Source: Bacillus proteolyticus (GTDB taxonomy: Bacteria; Bacillota; Bacilli; Bacillales; Bacillaceae_G). Taken from it: 48,279 nucleotides of DNA. The stretch is from positions 1 through 48,279 of the forward strand of contig NZ_MACH01000062.1 in assembly GCF_001884065.1 (NCBI RefSeq), in the 5' to 3' direction. Made by a program: the position numbers and the translations under genes. Position 1 is the first letter of the stretch, and each line of letters begins with the position of its first letter. The notes below the pieces were generated by a model. The model was not told the origin of the DNA. It saw only the letters and a program-made list of their open reading frames with translations, and did no database searches. Shown in pieces: positions 12,119 through 20,379 of the stretch.

Positions 12119-12982
12119 ATGGCTTTACATGTTGGAGAATTAGTGGAACGATATTCTCATAATAGGGATATTCTTTTTCGTATTATAGAAATAAAAGGCG
12201 AGATCGCGATATTGTTTGGGGAAGAAATTAGACTTGTGGCGGATGCGCCGCTTGAAGATTTAATTAGTATAGATCAAAGAGAACATAAAAAAAGAGTGAA
12301 GCGTGAAAAAGAAACAATGGAGCGTACGTACCGTTTATTTCAACAAGATTATGTATTAATGAAACAAAGACATGAACACACTTCAACAGGTGGATATACA
12401 AGTGAAGTGAATTATTTTCAAATGCCAGGGCGTGTATTGCATATAGATGGAGATCCTTTATATTTGCGCAAGTGTTTAGATTTATATAATAAAATAGGCG
12501 TTCCTGTACAAGGTATTCATTGTAAGGAAACGGAGATGCATGAAAAGGTAGTAGGCTTAATCGATCATTTTCGTCCAGATATTTTAGTCATTACAGGACA
12601 TGATGCATATACAAAGTCAAAAGGAGTTATGGGAGATTTAGCAGCATATAGACATTCTAGACATTTTGTACAGGCTGTTCGAGAAGTGCGAAAAAAATAT
12701 CCATCATTAGATCAACTCGTTATTTTTGCTGGAGCTTGTCAATCACACTTTGAGGCGCTGATTCGAGCAGGTGCTAATTTTGCTAGTTCGCCATCTAGAA
12801 TTAATATTCATGCTCTAGATCCTGTATATGTAGTTGGCAAAGTTAGTTTCACTTCATTTATGGAAAGAGTCAATGTATGGGATGTTGTGCGTAATACAAT
12901 TACTGGTGAAAAAGGACTAGGCGGAATTGAAACGAGAGGGATTTTACGAACTGGATTACCCTTTCAACTTTATGATGAATGA
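12119..12982 (+). CDS. yabG: Sporulation-specific cysteine protease YabG, 287 aa
   Basis: YabG is the mother-cell protease that trims spore coat proteins late in sporulation and prepares them for transglutaminase cross-linking. The peptidase U57 family region is clear (FQMPGRVLHIDGDPLYLRKC, VITGHDAY, FAGACQSHFEALIRAGANFASSPSR), and its GHDAY His and GACQSH Cys/His are plausible catalytic residues. The ATG at 12119 follows TTGGAGGTAGG. A sigma-K promoter candidate is immediately upstream, and terminators flank it on both sides, so it is monocistronic. Confidence 0.94.
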   Translation: MALHVGELVERYSHNRDILFRIIEIKGEIAILFGEEIRLVADAPLEDLISIDQREHKKRVKREKETMERTYRLFQQDYVLMKQRHEHTSTGGYTSEVNYFQMPGRVLHIDGDPLYLRKCLDLYNKIGVPVQGIHCKETEMHEKVVGLIDHFRPDILVITGHDAYTKSKGVMGDLAAYRHSRHFVQAVREVRKKYPSLDQLVIFAGACQSHFEALIRAGANFASSPSRINIHALDPVYVVGKVSFTSFMERVNVWDVVRNTITGEKGLGGIETRGILRTGLPFQLYDE

Positions 12983-13011
12983 GCAAGGTACATACGTATC
13001 TTGCTTTTTTA
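12981..13011 (+). terminator. Terminator after yabG
   Basis: A 10-bp stem with one G-U pair (12982-12991 with 12996-13005), ATAC loop and T-run. It overlaps the yabG stop codon. Confidence 0.85.
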
Positions 13012-13056
13012 TGTGGAAATGATGTAAATGGGTTTGGATAAAAAGTTTCAAGAACG

Positions 13057-13085
13057 TGCAGACTATACAATGATACTTGTACAAT
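13057..13085 (+). promoter_or_regulatory. Possible veg promoter
   Basis: TACAAT (13080-13085) sits in TTGTACAATA, the same string as the -10 region of the strong B. subtilis Pveg promoter. The -35 at 17 bp (TGCAGA) is poor, so the call rests on the -10 and on position. It would give a 5' leader of about 130 bases. Confidence 0.35.
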
Positions 13086-13220
13086 ATAGTATTTCTTCTA
13101 TCTATTCAAACGCATGATGTTTTTATAATGATATTGTCTGTAAATTGCGGTTAATAATTGGGATAGATATATCGTGTTTTAAGTGTTCAATCTAAATTAC
13201 AGCGAGGTGTAGCAAGGGAT

Positions 13221-13484
13221 ATGTCAAAACGTTTAGATGATATTAAAAACGAATTAGATCACCATCTTGGACAGCGACTGATGTTAAAGGCGAATAGTGG
13301 AAGAAGAAAAACTGTGGAGCAATCGGGTGTACTTGCAGAAACGTATCGTTCGGTCTTTGTTGTACAATTAGACCAACAAGAAGACGCGTTGCAACGTGTA
13401 TCGTATAGTTATGCAGATGTTTTAACAGAGACAGTAGAGTTAACATTTTACGATGAACCCCATAATGAAGCATTTTATAATTAA
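13221..13484 (+). CDS. veg: Veg protein, 87 aa
   Basis: This small, highly conserved Firmicute protein has an SH3-like fold. The [10 protein letters not shown] and [14 protein letters not shown] stretches are diagnostic. In B. subtilis Veg is abundant in growth and stimulates biofilm matrix genes by antagonising SinR. The ATG at 13221 has a GAGGTG site about 11 bp away. It lies between yabG and sspF as in B. subtilis. Confidence 0.95.
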   Translation: MSKRLDDIKNELDHHLGQRLMLKANSGRRKTVEQSGVLAETYRSVFVVQLDQQEDALQRVSYSYADVLTETVELTFYDEPHNEAFYN

Positions 13485-13511
13485 TGTGTTATTTGTTACA
13501 TATATTCCCAC

Positions 13512-13541
13512 AAATGAAAAGCTATATTATTTTGCATACTA
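13512..13541 (+). promoter_or_regulatory. Putative sigma-G promoter of sspF
   Basis: CATACTA (13535-13541) matches the sigma-G -10 exactly. AAATG (13512-13516), 18 bp upstream, matches 4 of 5 positions of the GHATR -35. The site is 34 bp before the sspF start, which fits forespore expression. Confidence 0.65.
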
Positions 13542-13575
13542 ATTATACCGTAGCAAAATAAGGAGGGACTCTGCA

Positions 13576-13755
13576 TTGAGTAGACGAAGAGGAGTCATGT
13601 CAAATCAATTTAAAGAAGAGCTTGCAAAAGAGCTTGGCTTTTATGATGTTGTTCAGAAAGAAGGATGGGGCGGAATTCGTGCGAAAGATGCTGGTAATAT
13701 GGTGAAACGTGCTATAGAAATTGCGGAACAGCAATTAATGAAACGAAACCAGTAG
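13576..13755 (+). CDS. sspF: Small acid-soluble spore protein SspF, 59 aa
   Basis: This alpha/beta-type SASP-like protein starts from a TTG codon at 13576, with AAGGAGGGA 8 bp upstream. It reads [20 protein letters not shown] at the start and continues with the SASP signature [23 protein letters not shown]. subtilis SspF is 61 aa and is made in the forespore under sigma-G; the alpha/beta SASPs coat and protect spore DNA, though SspF is a divergent member. A sigma-G promoter candidate lies just upstream and a terminator just downstream. Confidence 0.93.
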
Positions 13756-13781
13756 TTGTAAGATACTTTCTATGCTACGGT

Positions 13782-13809
13782 AGCCGAGGAGAGATTCCTC
13801 GGCTTTTTG
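13782..13809 (+). terminator. Terminator after sspF
   Basis: A 9-bp perfect stem (13782-13790 with 13796-13804), 5-base loop and TTTTT. Confidence 0.88.
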
Positions 13810-13951
13810 CACGCTAAAAGGTGCCATCATTTGATATAAGTAGTTTCATTCTGAATGCTTTTCGTTATAATTAGGGAAGTGTCATCGTCTTACTATAAAT
13901 TTATGGTAAAATAAACGATAAAAGATTGAGTACATAGAGTGGGTGAATAGA

Positions 13952-14821
13952 TTGAAGCTACTAGTGAAAGCGCCAGCAAAGATTAATCTGTCGTTAGATG
14001 TACTGGGAAAAAGACAAGACGGATATCATGAAGTGAAAATGATTATGACAACAATTGATTTAGCAGATCGTTTAGAGCTAACGGAATTAGCAGAAGACCG
14101 TATTGAAATTTTGTCCCATAATCGGTATGTCCCAGACGACCAACGCAACTTAGCTTATCAAGCAGCGAAATTATTAAAAGAGAAGTTTAATGTGAAAAAA
14201 GGTGTATCTATTACTATTGAAAAAACGATTCCAGTAGCCGCTGGATTAGCAGGTGGAAGTAGTGATGCAGCAGCGACATTACGTGGCCTTAATAAGTTAT
14301 GGAATTTAGGGATTACAATCGATGAGTTAGCAGAGCTTGGCGCAGAAATTGGGTCAGATGTATCGTTTTGTGTATACGGCGGAACTGCGATCGCCACTGG
14401 AAGAGGAGAAAAAATTGAACACATAAAGACTCCACCTTCTTGTTGGGTTATTTTAGCAAAGCCTCACATTGGTGTATCGACTGCTGACGTATATGGAAAT
14501 TTAAAATTGAATTGTGTTACACATCCAAATGTAGATAAAATGGTTGAAGTCATTAATGGCGGGGACTATAAAGGAATTTGTGATACTGTTGGTAACGTTT
14601 TAGAAGATGTGACATTTGCGATGCATCCTGAAGTTGCGCGTATTAAGGCGCAGATGAAACGATTCGGTGCGGATGCTGTATTAATGAGTGGAAGTGGCCC
14701 AACTGTATTTGGTCTTGTACACCATGATTCGCGAATGCATCGTATATATAACGGATTAAAAGGATTTTGCGAACAAGTATATGCGGTACGTTTATTAGGA
14801 GAGCGAGAAACGCTTGAATAA
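13952..14821 (+). CDS. ispE: 4-diphosphocytidyl-2-C-methyl-D-erythritol kinase, 289 aa
   Basis: IspE is the ATP-dependent kinase of the MEP isoprenoid pathway. The GHMP-kinase glycine-rich loop is [20 protein letters not shown], the N-terminal signature is [16 protein letters not shown], and the C-terminal [10 protein letters not shown] loop is present. I prefer the TTG at 13952 to the in-frame GTG at 13943 because the AGAGTGGG site is then at a workable distance and the protein begins [12 protein letters not shown] with the family's 289 aa. The purR promoter appears to lie in its last codons. Confidence 0.94.
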   Translation: MKLLVKAPAKINLSLDVLGKRQDGYHEVKMIMTTIDLADRLELTELAEDRIEILSHNRYVPDDQRNLAYQAAKLLKEKFNVKKGVSITIEKTIPVAAGLAGGSSDAAATLRGLNKLWNLGITIDELAELGAEIGSDVSFCVYGGTAIATGRGEKIEHIKTPPSCWVILAKPHIGVSTADVYGNLKLNCVTHPNVDKMVEVINGGDYKGICDTVGNVLEDVTFAMHPEVARIKAQMKRFGADAVLMSGSGPTVFGLVHHDSRMHRIYNGLKGFCEQVYAVRLLGERETLE

Positions 14822-14842
14822 AGACGTATAATACGTTATGAT
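14814..14842 (+). promoter_or_regulatory. purR sigma-A promoter
   Basis: TTGAAT (14814-14819), 17-bp spacer, TATGAT (14837-14842). It starts inside the end of ispE, 34 bp before the purR ATG. A PurBox-like sequence sits right after the predicted start. Confidence 0.55.
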
Positions 14843-14850
14843 TTGTTTAG

Positions 14851-14863
14851 AATATTCGTGATT
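14851..14863 (-). promoter_or_regulatory. PurBox-like operator before purR
   Basis: On the - strand the 13-mer reads AATCACGAATATT, which keeps the central CGAA of the PurR box and matches about 10 of 13 positions of the B. subtilis consensus AWWWCCGAACWWT. Its place at the predicted +1 of purR would suit autorepression. I see no second inverted PurBox at the usual spacing. Confidence 0.35.
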
Positions 14864-14875
14864 TGAGGTGAGAGT

Positions 14876-15724
14876 ATGAAAATTAGACGAAGTACAAGAT
14901 TGGTCGATATGACTTATTATTTGCTACAAAATCCTCGTCAGCTAGTTTCTCTCACTTTTTTTGCTGAAAGGTATCAATCGGCTAAATCATCCATTAGTGA
15001 AGATTTAGTTATTATTAAGCAAACGTTTGAACAACAAGGGGTCGGCACATTGCAAACGATACCAGGAGCAGCAGGAGGAGTGAAATATATTCCCTATATA
15101 AGTGAAGAAGAGGCAAATCTGATTATTAATGAGCTTTGTAGCTTATTTGAAAATCCAGATCGCATTTTGCCTGGCGGTTACTTATATATGACGGATCTTT
15201 TAAGTAATCCTCGCCAGATTAATGGTGCGGGGCGTTTATTTGCTTCCGTTTTTGCTAGACAACCAATTGATGCAGTTATGACCGTAGCGACGAAAGGAAT
15301 TCCACTTGCTTATGCAGTGGCGAATTACTTAGATGTACCGGTGGTAATTGCTAGAAAAGATAATAAGGTAACAGAAGGACCCACTGTTAGTATTAACTAT
15401 GTATCAGGTTCCTCTAAGCGAATCCAAACGATGACTTTAGCAAAGCGTAGCCTTCCAGAAGGATCTAATGTTTTAATTATTGATGATTTTATGAAAGCTG
15501 GCGGAACCATTCAAGGTATGATGAGCATGCTAGAAGAGTTTAAAGCTAACGTTGTTGGAATTGGCGTATTAGTAGAATCTACGGATATCGAAGAAAGACT
15601 TATTAATAACTTTGTATCATTAATTCGTCTGTCAGAAGTTGATGTGAAAGAAAAAGCGATTCAAGTGGAGAAGGGGAATTATTCGCTTGCGCCATTTAAT
15701 GAAGGAATTGTAGAGGCTGAGTAA
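14876..15724 (+). CDS. purR: Purine operon repressor PurR, 282 aa
   Basis: PurR represses purine-synthesis genes by binding PurBoxes and is released by PRPP. It has an N-terminal winged-helix domain (residues 1-75, KIRRSTRLVDMTYYLLQNPR) and a C-terminal type I phosphoribosyltransferase-fold domain. The PRPP-binding motif VLIIDDFMKAGGTIQGM is present without known catalysis. The ATG at 14876 follows GAGGTGAGAG. A hairpin follows, so ridA downstream may have partly independent transcription. Confidence 0.95.
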   Translation: MKIRRSTRLVDMTYYLLQNPRQLVSLTFFAERYQSAKSSISEDLVIIKQTFEQQGVGTLQTIPGAAGGVKYIPYISEEEANLIINELCSLFENPDRILPGGYLYMTDLLSNPRQINGAGRLFASVFARQPIDAVMTVATKGIPLAYAVANYLDVPVVIARKDNKVTEGPTVSINYVSGSSKRIQTMTLAKRSLPEGSNVLIIDDFMKAGGTIQGMMSMLEEFKANVVGIGVLVESTDIEERLINNFVSLIRLSEVDVKEKAIQVEKGNYSLAPFNEGIVEAE

Positions 15725-15725
15725 A

Positions 15726-15758
15726 AAGGGTAAAGCAGATAGCTTTATCTTTTTTTAT
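15726..15758 (+). terminator. Terminator after purR
   Basis: An 11-bp stem with two G-U pairs (15726-15736 with 15742-15752), AGATA loop and a long T-run. Probably moderate in strength. Confidence 0.7.
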
Positions 15759-15847
15759 TCTATTTATAAATTATAAAATAGGTGGACAAACTGTTTTTCG
15801 TGCACTATTTTTAAAGAGTAAAAATAAATAATAAAAGGGTGAAAAGT

Positions 15848-16222
15848 ATGAAAGTTGTTCAAACAAGCAAAGCACCACAAGCAATCGGACCATATTCACA
15901 AGGGATTATTGTAAATAATATGTTCTATAGTTCGGGACAAATCCCGTTAACGGCAAGTGGAGAACTCGTAACGGGGGATGTAACAGTACAAACAGAGCGA
16001 GTATTTGAAAATTTACAAGCAGTATTAGCAGAAGCTGGCGCTTCATTTGATACAGTGGTAAAAACAACGGTATTCTTAAAGGATATGGATGATTTTAATG
16101 CGGTTAATGAAGTATACGGTTCTTATTTCTCTACTCATAAACCAGCACGTTCTTGTGTACAAGTAGCAAAATTACCGAAAGATGTTTCTGTTGAAATCGA
16201 AGTAATCGCCCTAGTTAAGTAA
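15848..16222 (+). CDS. ridA: Enamine/imine deaminase RidA (YabJ), 124 aa
   Basis: RidA hydrolyses reactive 2-aminoacrylate-type enamine/imine intermediates released by PLP enzymes. The Rid/YjgF signature is complete: [11 protein letters not shown] near the N-terminus, PLTASGELV, and the [23 protein letters not shown]-terminus, which contains the substrate-binding arginine. In B. subtilis the gene (yabJ) follows purR and affects purine regulation. I use the ATG at 15848, after GGGTG; an in-frame GTG at 15839 lacks a site. Confidence 0.95.
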   Translation: MKVVQTSKAPQAIGPYSQGIIVNNMFYSSGQIPLTASGELVTGDVTVQTERVFENLQAVLAEAGASFDTVVKTTVFLKDMDDFNAVNEVYGSYFSTHKPARSCVQVAKLPKDVSVEIEVIALVK

Positions 16223-16266
16223 CCCTTTGTAAGCGATAACCTCTACTAATCTCTATATTCAACTAC

Positions 16267-16302
16267 AATAAAAATTTTTATCTTAAAAATTTTTAAAAAA
16301 TT
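16267..16302. promoter_or_regulatory. AT-rich box upstream of the spoVG promoter
   Basis: About 36 bases that are all A/T except one C, with A- and T-tracts in phase, abut the sigma-H -35. B. subtilis spoVG has an AT-rich box at the same place that boosts transcription and is bound by AbrB. The function here is inferred from that parallel. Confidence 0.6.
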
Positions 16303-16331
16303 AAAGGGAAAATAGAAATTTTGTGGAATTT
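16303..16331 (+). promoter_or_regulatory. Putative sigma-H promoter of spoVG
   Basis: AAAGGGAAA (16303-16311) matches 8 of 9 positions of the sigma-H -35 RnAGGAwWW. It is followed by an 11-bp spacer and GTGGAATTT (16323-16331), a full match to RnnGAATww. The GTGGAATT.ATAC stretch also resembles the known B. subtilis spoVG promoter. Confidence 0.75.
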
Positions 16332-16374
16332 ATACAAATATATCGCTTATTTAGAAAAGGGTGGTGAACACAAG

Positions 16375-16668
16375 ATGGAAGTGACTGACGTAAGATTACG
16401 CCGCGTAAACACAGAAGGCCGCATGAGAGCAATTGCCTCTATTACTCTAGACCATGAATTTGTTGTTCATGATATTCGTGTAATTGATGGTAATAATGGA
16501 TTATTTGTAGCAATGCCAAGTAAACGTACTCCAGATGGAGAATTCCGTGACATTGCACATCCGATTAATTCTGGTACACGCTCTAAAATTCAAGATGCGG
16601 TTTTAACAGAGTATCATCGTTTAGGCGAGTTAGAAGAGGTTGAGTTTGAAGAAGCAGGCGCTTCGTAA
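16375..16668 (+). CDS. spoVG: Septation/stage V sporulation regulator SpoVG, 97 aa
   Basis: SpoVG is a small nucleic-acid-binding regulator. In Bacillus it influences asymmetric septation, and in other Firmicutes it affects virulence and capsule genes. The sequence [22 protein letters not shown] and the [21 protein letters not shown] core are strongly conserved. The ATG at 16375 is taken, with AAAGGGTGGTG 8 bp upstream; in-frame codons back to 16321 overlap the promoter. A sigma-H promoter and AT box lie upstream and a very strong terminator downstream. Confidence 0.96.
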
Positions 16669-16715
16669 AATTCGAATGAAAAGGGCTTTCGAAAGAAAGT
16701 CTTATAATTTTGTAG

Positions 16716-16756
16716 CAAACTCCTGTAAGCATTTACAGGAGTTTGTTTTTTTTTTT
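16716..16756 (+). terminator. Terminator after spoVG
   Basis: A 13-bp perfect stem (16716-16728 with 16733-16745), GCAT loop and eleven T. A smaller hairpin with a GAAA loop lies just before it at 16681-16703. Confidence 0.95.
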
Positions 16757-16929
16757 GGAATAATACTTGTTTCTAATTATAAAAATTCATATTTTGAAAA
16801 ATAAGGGTAAAAAACTTCTAATTTTTTCAAAATCATTTAAAATAGTATAGCTTATTTCTTAAAAAAGATACTAAAGAGTAAAACATCGTATAAGAATTAT
16901 GGTAAAATTTAATAGTTATAATGTGTTTC

Positions 16930-16958
16930 TTGAAATATATGATGATTTAGGATAATAT
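16930..16958 (+). promoter_or_regulatory. Candidate glmU promoter
   Basis: TTGAAA and TAATAT at 17-bp spacing, or GATAAT (16951-16956) at 15 bp, located 36 bp before the glmU start. The match is moderate. Confidence 0.38.
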
Positions 16959-16994
16959 CGTTAATGGATAAATAGGTTGCGATGGAGGGTCTAT

Positions 16995-18374
16995 ATGTCA
17001 AACAGATTTGCAGTGATTCTAGCTGCAGGTAAAGGCACACGTATGAAGTCCAAGCTATACAAAGTGCTACATCCTGTATGTGGAAAACCAATGGTACAAC
17101 ATGTGGTCGATCAAGTATCTCAATTAGGGATGCAGAAACTTGTAACAGTCGTTGGACATGGTGCTGAAATGGTACAAGAACAGCTAGGAAACGTAAGTGA
17201 GTTTGCATTACAAGCAGAACAACTTGGTACAGCACATGCTGTCGATCAAGCTGCAAATGTACTTGCAAATGAAGAAGGAACAACTTTAGTTATTTGTGGT
17301 GATACACCTCTAATAACTGCTGAAACGATGGAAGCGTTGCTTCAGCAACACGAAGAAGCGGGAGCAATGGCAACGGTACTAACAGCGTACATAGAAGAGC
17401 CTGCTGGATATGGCCGTATCGTTCGTAATGAGAATGGTCATGTTGAAAAGATTGTTGAGCATAAGGATGCAAATGAAAAAGAATTAGCTATTAAAGAAAT
17501 CAATACAGGTACGTATTGTTTTGATAATAAAGCTCTATTTGCTTCACTTTCTAAAGTTTCAAATGATAATGTACAGGGTGAATATTACCTTCCGGATGTT
17601 ATTGAAATTTTAAAAAATGAAGGTCATATTGTATCAGCTTATCAAACAGAGCACTTCGATGAAACGTTAGGTGTTAACGACAGAGTCGCTCTATCGCAAG
17701 CGGAAATTATTATGAAAAACCGTATTAACCGAAAGAACATGGTAAATGGTGTTACAATTATTGATCCAAGTAACACATACATTTCTGCTGATGCAATTAT
17801 TGGCAGCGATACAGTTCTTCACCCAGGAACAATTATTGAGGGTAACACTGTAATTGGTTCTGATTGTGAAATTGGACCACATACAGTAATTCGCGATAGT
17901 GAAATTGGAGAGCGTACGGTAATTCGTCAATCTACTGTACATGACAGCAAACTTGGTACGGAAGTATCAGTTGGTCCATTTGCACATATTCGCCCAGATT
18001 CAGTTATTGGAGATGAAGTGCGCGTTGGAAACTTCGTAGAAATCAAAAAAACTGTTTTTGGTAATAGAAGTAAAGCTTCACACTTAAGTTATATCGGGGA
18101 TGCACAAATTGGAGAAGACGTGAATCTTGGTTGCGGTTCAATTACGGTGAACTACGACGGAAAGAATAAATTTAAAACTGTGATTGGTAACGGGGTATTT
18201 ATTGGATGTAATTCAAATCTTGTTGCTCCTGTAACAGTTGAAGATGGTGCTTATGTGGCAGCGGGCTCTACAATTACAGAGAATGTTCCATCAAAAGCAT
18301 TATCAGTAGCACGTGCACGTCAAGTTAACAAAGAAGACTATGTTGATCAATTGCTGAATAAGAAAAAATCATAA
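16995..18374 (+). CDS. glmU: Bifunctional GlcN-1-P acetyltransferase / GlcNAc-1-P uridyltransferase, 459 aa
   Basis: GlmU makes UDP-GlcNAc for peptidoglycan and teichoic acids in two steps. The N-terminal pyrophosphorylase domain (residues 1 to about 230) opens with [13 protein letters not shown]. The C-terminal half is a left-handed beta helix of hexapeptide repeats with the acetyltransferase motifs GNFVEIKK and HLSYIGDA. The ATG at 16995 follows GGAGGG; an in-frame ATG at 16977 is ahead of that site. No terminator separates it from prs, 18 bp away, so glmU-prs are one unit. Confidence 0.96.
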   Translation: MSNRFAVILAAGKGTRMKSKLYKVLHPVCGKPMVQHVVDQVSQLGMQKLVTVVGHGAEMVQEQLGNVSEFALQAEQLGTAHAVDQAANVLANEEGTTLVICGDTPLITAETMEALLQQHEEAGAMATVLTAYIEEPAGYGRIVRNENGHVEKIVEHKDANEKELAIKEINTGTYCFDNKALFASLSKVSNDNVQGEYYLPDVIEILKNEGHIVSAYQTEHFDETLGVNDRVALSQAEIIMKNRINRKNMVNGVTIIDPSNTYISADAIIGSDTVLHPGTIIEGNTVIGSDCEIGPHTVIRDSEIGERTVIRQSTVHDSKLGTEVSVGPFAHIRPDSVIGDEVRVGNFVEIKKTVFGNRSKASHLSYIGDAQIGEDVNLGCGSITVNYDGKNKFKTVIGNGVFIGCNSNLVAPVTVEDGAYVAAGSTITENVPSKALSVARARQVNKEDYVDQLLNKKKS

Positions 18375-18392
18375 TGTGGAGGGTTAATCTAG

Positions 18393-19346
18393 ATGTCGAC
18401 TCAATATCTAAATTCTAATTTGAAAGTATTCTCTTTAAACTCTAATAAGGAACTTGCTGAGCAAATCGCAAAGCATATTGGAGTAGGACTAGGAAAATGT
18501 TCTGTTGATCGTTTTAGTGATGGAGAAGTTCAAATTAACATTGAAGAAAGTATTCGTGGTTGCGATGTATTCATTATTCAATCTACAAGCTTCCCAGTAA
18601 ACGAACATATCATGGAATTACTTATTATGATTGATGCGTTAAAACGTGCATCTGCAAAAACAATTAATATTGTTATTCCTTACTATGGTTATGCGCGTCA
18701 AGACCGTAAAGCGCGTTCTCGTGAACCAATTACATCTAAACTTGTAGCAAACTTGCTTGAAACAGCAGGTGCAACTCGTGTAATCACTCTAGATTTACAT
18801 GCTCCACAAATTCAAGGATTCTTTGATATCCCAATCGACCATTTAATGGGTGTACCGATTCTTTCAGATTACTTTGAAACAAAAGGTCTTAAAGATATCG
18901 TAATCGTATCTCCTGATCACGGTGGTGTAACTCGTGCTAGAAAAATGGCAGACCGTCTAAAAGCGCCAATCGCTATTATTGATAAGCGTCGTCCTCGTCC
19001 GAATGTATCGGAAGTAATGAACATTATCGGTAACATCGAAGGCAAAACAGCAATTTTAATTGATGACATCATTGATACAGCTGGTACAATTACATTAGCG
19101 GCAAACGCTCTTGTTGAGAACGGTGCTTCTGAAGTATATGCTTGCTGTACACATCCAGTATTATCTGGTCCAGCAATTGAGCGTATTCAAAATTCGAATA
19201 TTAAAGAGTTAGTTGTAACGAACTCTATCGTATTACCAGAAGAAAAGAAAATTGATAAAGTACATGAACTTTCAGTGGCTCCATTAATCGGAGAAGCAAT
19301 CATTCGTGTATACGAAGAAGAATCGGTAAGTGTATTATTCAATTAA
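18393..19346 (+). CDS. prs: Ribose-phosphate pyrophosphokinase, 317 aa
   Basis: PRPP synthase transfers pyrophosphate from ATP to ribose-5-phosphate and feeds nucleotide, His and Trp synthesis. The catalytic flexible loop ([20 protein letters not shown]), the [14 protein letters not shown] loop and the PRPP-binding [10 protein letters not shown] motif are intact. The ATG at 18393 follows GGAGGG. PRPP is also the signal sensed by PurR, encoded about 3 kb upstream. In B. subtilis ctc (a general-stress L25-family protein) follows; here a terminator and then pth follow directly. Confidence 0.97.
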   Translation: MSTQYLNSNLKVFSLNSNKELAEQIAKHIGVGLGKCSVDRFSDGEVQINIEESIRGCDVFIIQSTSFPVNEHIMELLIMIDALKRASAKTINIVIPYYGYARQDRKARSREPITSKLVANLLETAGATRVITLDLHAPQIQGFFDIPIDHLMGVPILSDYFETKGLKDIVIVSPDHGGVTRARKMADRLKAPIAIIDKRRPRPNVSEVMNIIGNIEGKTAILIDDIIDTAGTITLAANALVENGASEVYACCTHPVLSGPAIERIQNSNIKELVVTNSIVLPEEKKIDKVHELSVAPLIGEAIIRVYEEESVSVLFN

Positions 19347-19358
19347 TTGGATAGAATG

Positions 19359-19389
19359 AGACGTAACCAAGATTGGTTACGTCTTTTCG
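19359..19389 (+). terminator. Terminator between prs and pth
   Basis: A perfect inverted repeat (19359-19370 with 19373-19384) forms a stem of at least 10 bp and is followed by TTTTCG. The T-run is short, so read-through into pth is likely. Confidence 0.7.
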
Positions 19390-19418
19390 TATCGAAAAAA
19401 GAAAGTAGTGGTACAAGA

Positions 19419-19979
19419 ATGAAATTAATAGTAGGACTTGGGAACCCAGGTAGAGAATATGAATTAACAAGGCATAATATTGGGTTTATGGCGATTGATG
19501 AACTTGCCAAGCGTTGGAATATTTCTTTGAATGAACAAAAATTCAAAGGGTTATTTGGTGCAGGCTTTGTTAATGGGGAAAAGGTAATCTTATTAAAGCC
19601 ACTTACATATATGAATTTATCTGGGGAAAGTATCCGTCCACTTATGGATTATTATAAAATTGATGTCGAGGACTTCATCGTCATGTATGATGATTTAGAT
19701 ATTCCTGTAGGTAAATTACGCCTTCGCATGAAAGGAAGTGCAGGTGGACATAATGGTGTGAAATCAACAATTTCACATTTAGGAACACAAGAATTTCAAC
19801 GTATCCGCATGGGAATCGATCGTCCGAAAAATGGGATGAAAGTAGTGGATTATGTATTAGGGCGTTTTACGTCTGAAGAACTTCCTGGTGTTAATCAATC
19901 CATTGAAAAGACAGCAGATGCATGTGAAGAGTGGTTAAATAAACCTTTTCTCCAAATTATGAATACTTTTAATAGTTAA
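19419..19979 (+). CDS. pth: Peptidyl-tRNA hydrolase (SpoVC), 186 aa
   Basis: Pth releases peptides from prematurely dissociated peptidyl-tRNA. The motifs [18 protein letters not shown] (catalytic H19), the conserved Asn in [11 protein letters not shown], and [14 protein letters not shown] followed by GSAGGHNG are all there. The ATG at 19419 gives the standard 186 aa; the frame stays open upstream to 19347, but that extension would cover the prs terminator. It is the spoVC gene of B. subtilis, where a mutation blocks stage V. Confidence 0.95.
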   Translation: MKLIVGLGNPGREYELTRHNIGFMAIDELAKRWNISLNEQKFKGLFGAGFVNGEKVILLKPLTYMNLSGESIRPLMDYYKIDVEDFIVMYDDLDIPVGKLRLRMKGSAGGHNGVKSTISHLGTQEFQRIRMGIDRPKNGMKVVDYVLGRFTSEELPGVNQSIEKTADACEEWLNKPFLQIMNTFNS

Positions 19980-20049
19980 GCGTATAATCTGGAATATTTT
20001 ATTTTGCTTTAACCCATACTAGTAGTAACTGGATATTTAGGAGGCTAGT

Positions 20050-20274
20050 ATGGAAGGGTATTATTACTGCAGACATTGCGAGAGTAATGTAGGCTCCGTT
20101 ACCGTAGAAAAAGTATATAGCGACGTTTTGCTTCAACTAACAGAGCAAGAAGTAGTGGATATGATTCATTTTCATGAGAATGGAAATATATATATAAAAA
20201 CAATTTGTGAATCGTGTCAAGAAACGCTCGCATCTTATCCTGAGTATTATGAATATGAAAAATTTCTGCAATAA
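20050..20274 (+). CDS. fin: Anti-sigma-F factor Fin (YabK), 74 aa
   Basis: Fin is a small protein with a CxxC pair at each end of its core (C7/C10 and C53/C56), which bind zinc. In B. subtilis Fin is made in the forespore under sigma-F and binds sigma-F or core polymerase to help the switch to sigma-G. The YYYCRHCESNVGSV start and place between pth and mfd match yabK. The ATG at 20050 follows TTTAGGAGG. I found no clean sigma-F promoter in the 70 bp upstream. A terminator follows. Confidence 0.88.
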   Translation: MEGYYYCRHCESNVGSVTVEKVYSDVLLQLTEQEVVDMIHFHENGNIYIKTICESCQETLASYPEYYEYEKFLQ

Positions 20275-20283
20275 AATGTTATC

Positions 20284-20309
20284 GCTTTGGCATGTCCAAA
20301 GCATTTTTC
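20284..20309 (+). terminator. Terminator after fin
   Basis: A 7-bp GC-containing stem (20284-20290 with 20296-20302), CATGT loop, then ATTTTTCT. Confidence 0.68.
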
Positions 20310-20379
20310 TGTTTTCTTTTTCCAAAATATTTGCATAAAATATAGTAACTTGCTCTTTATGTTGAGAGGAGTTTTGATA

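Larger units (their letters stand above)
16669..16994. other. spoVG-glmU intergenic region
   Basis: The 326 bp contain the spoVG terminator, then about 230 bp of AT-rich DNA with several TATAAT-like strings (for example 16917-16922). The best glmU promoter candidate is TTGAAA (16930-16935), 17 bp, TAATAT (16953-16958). I see no small gene or conserved riboswitch. Confidence 0.5.

Noticed and set aside
13021-13140. Possible 29-codon ORF upstream of veg
   Set aside because: No ribosome-binding site, and it overlaps the likely veg promoter; too short to support.
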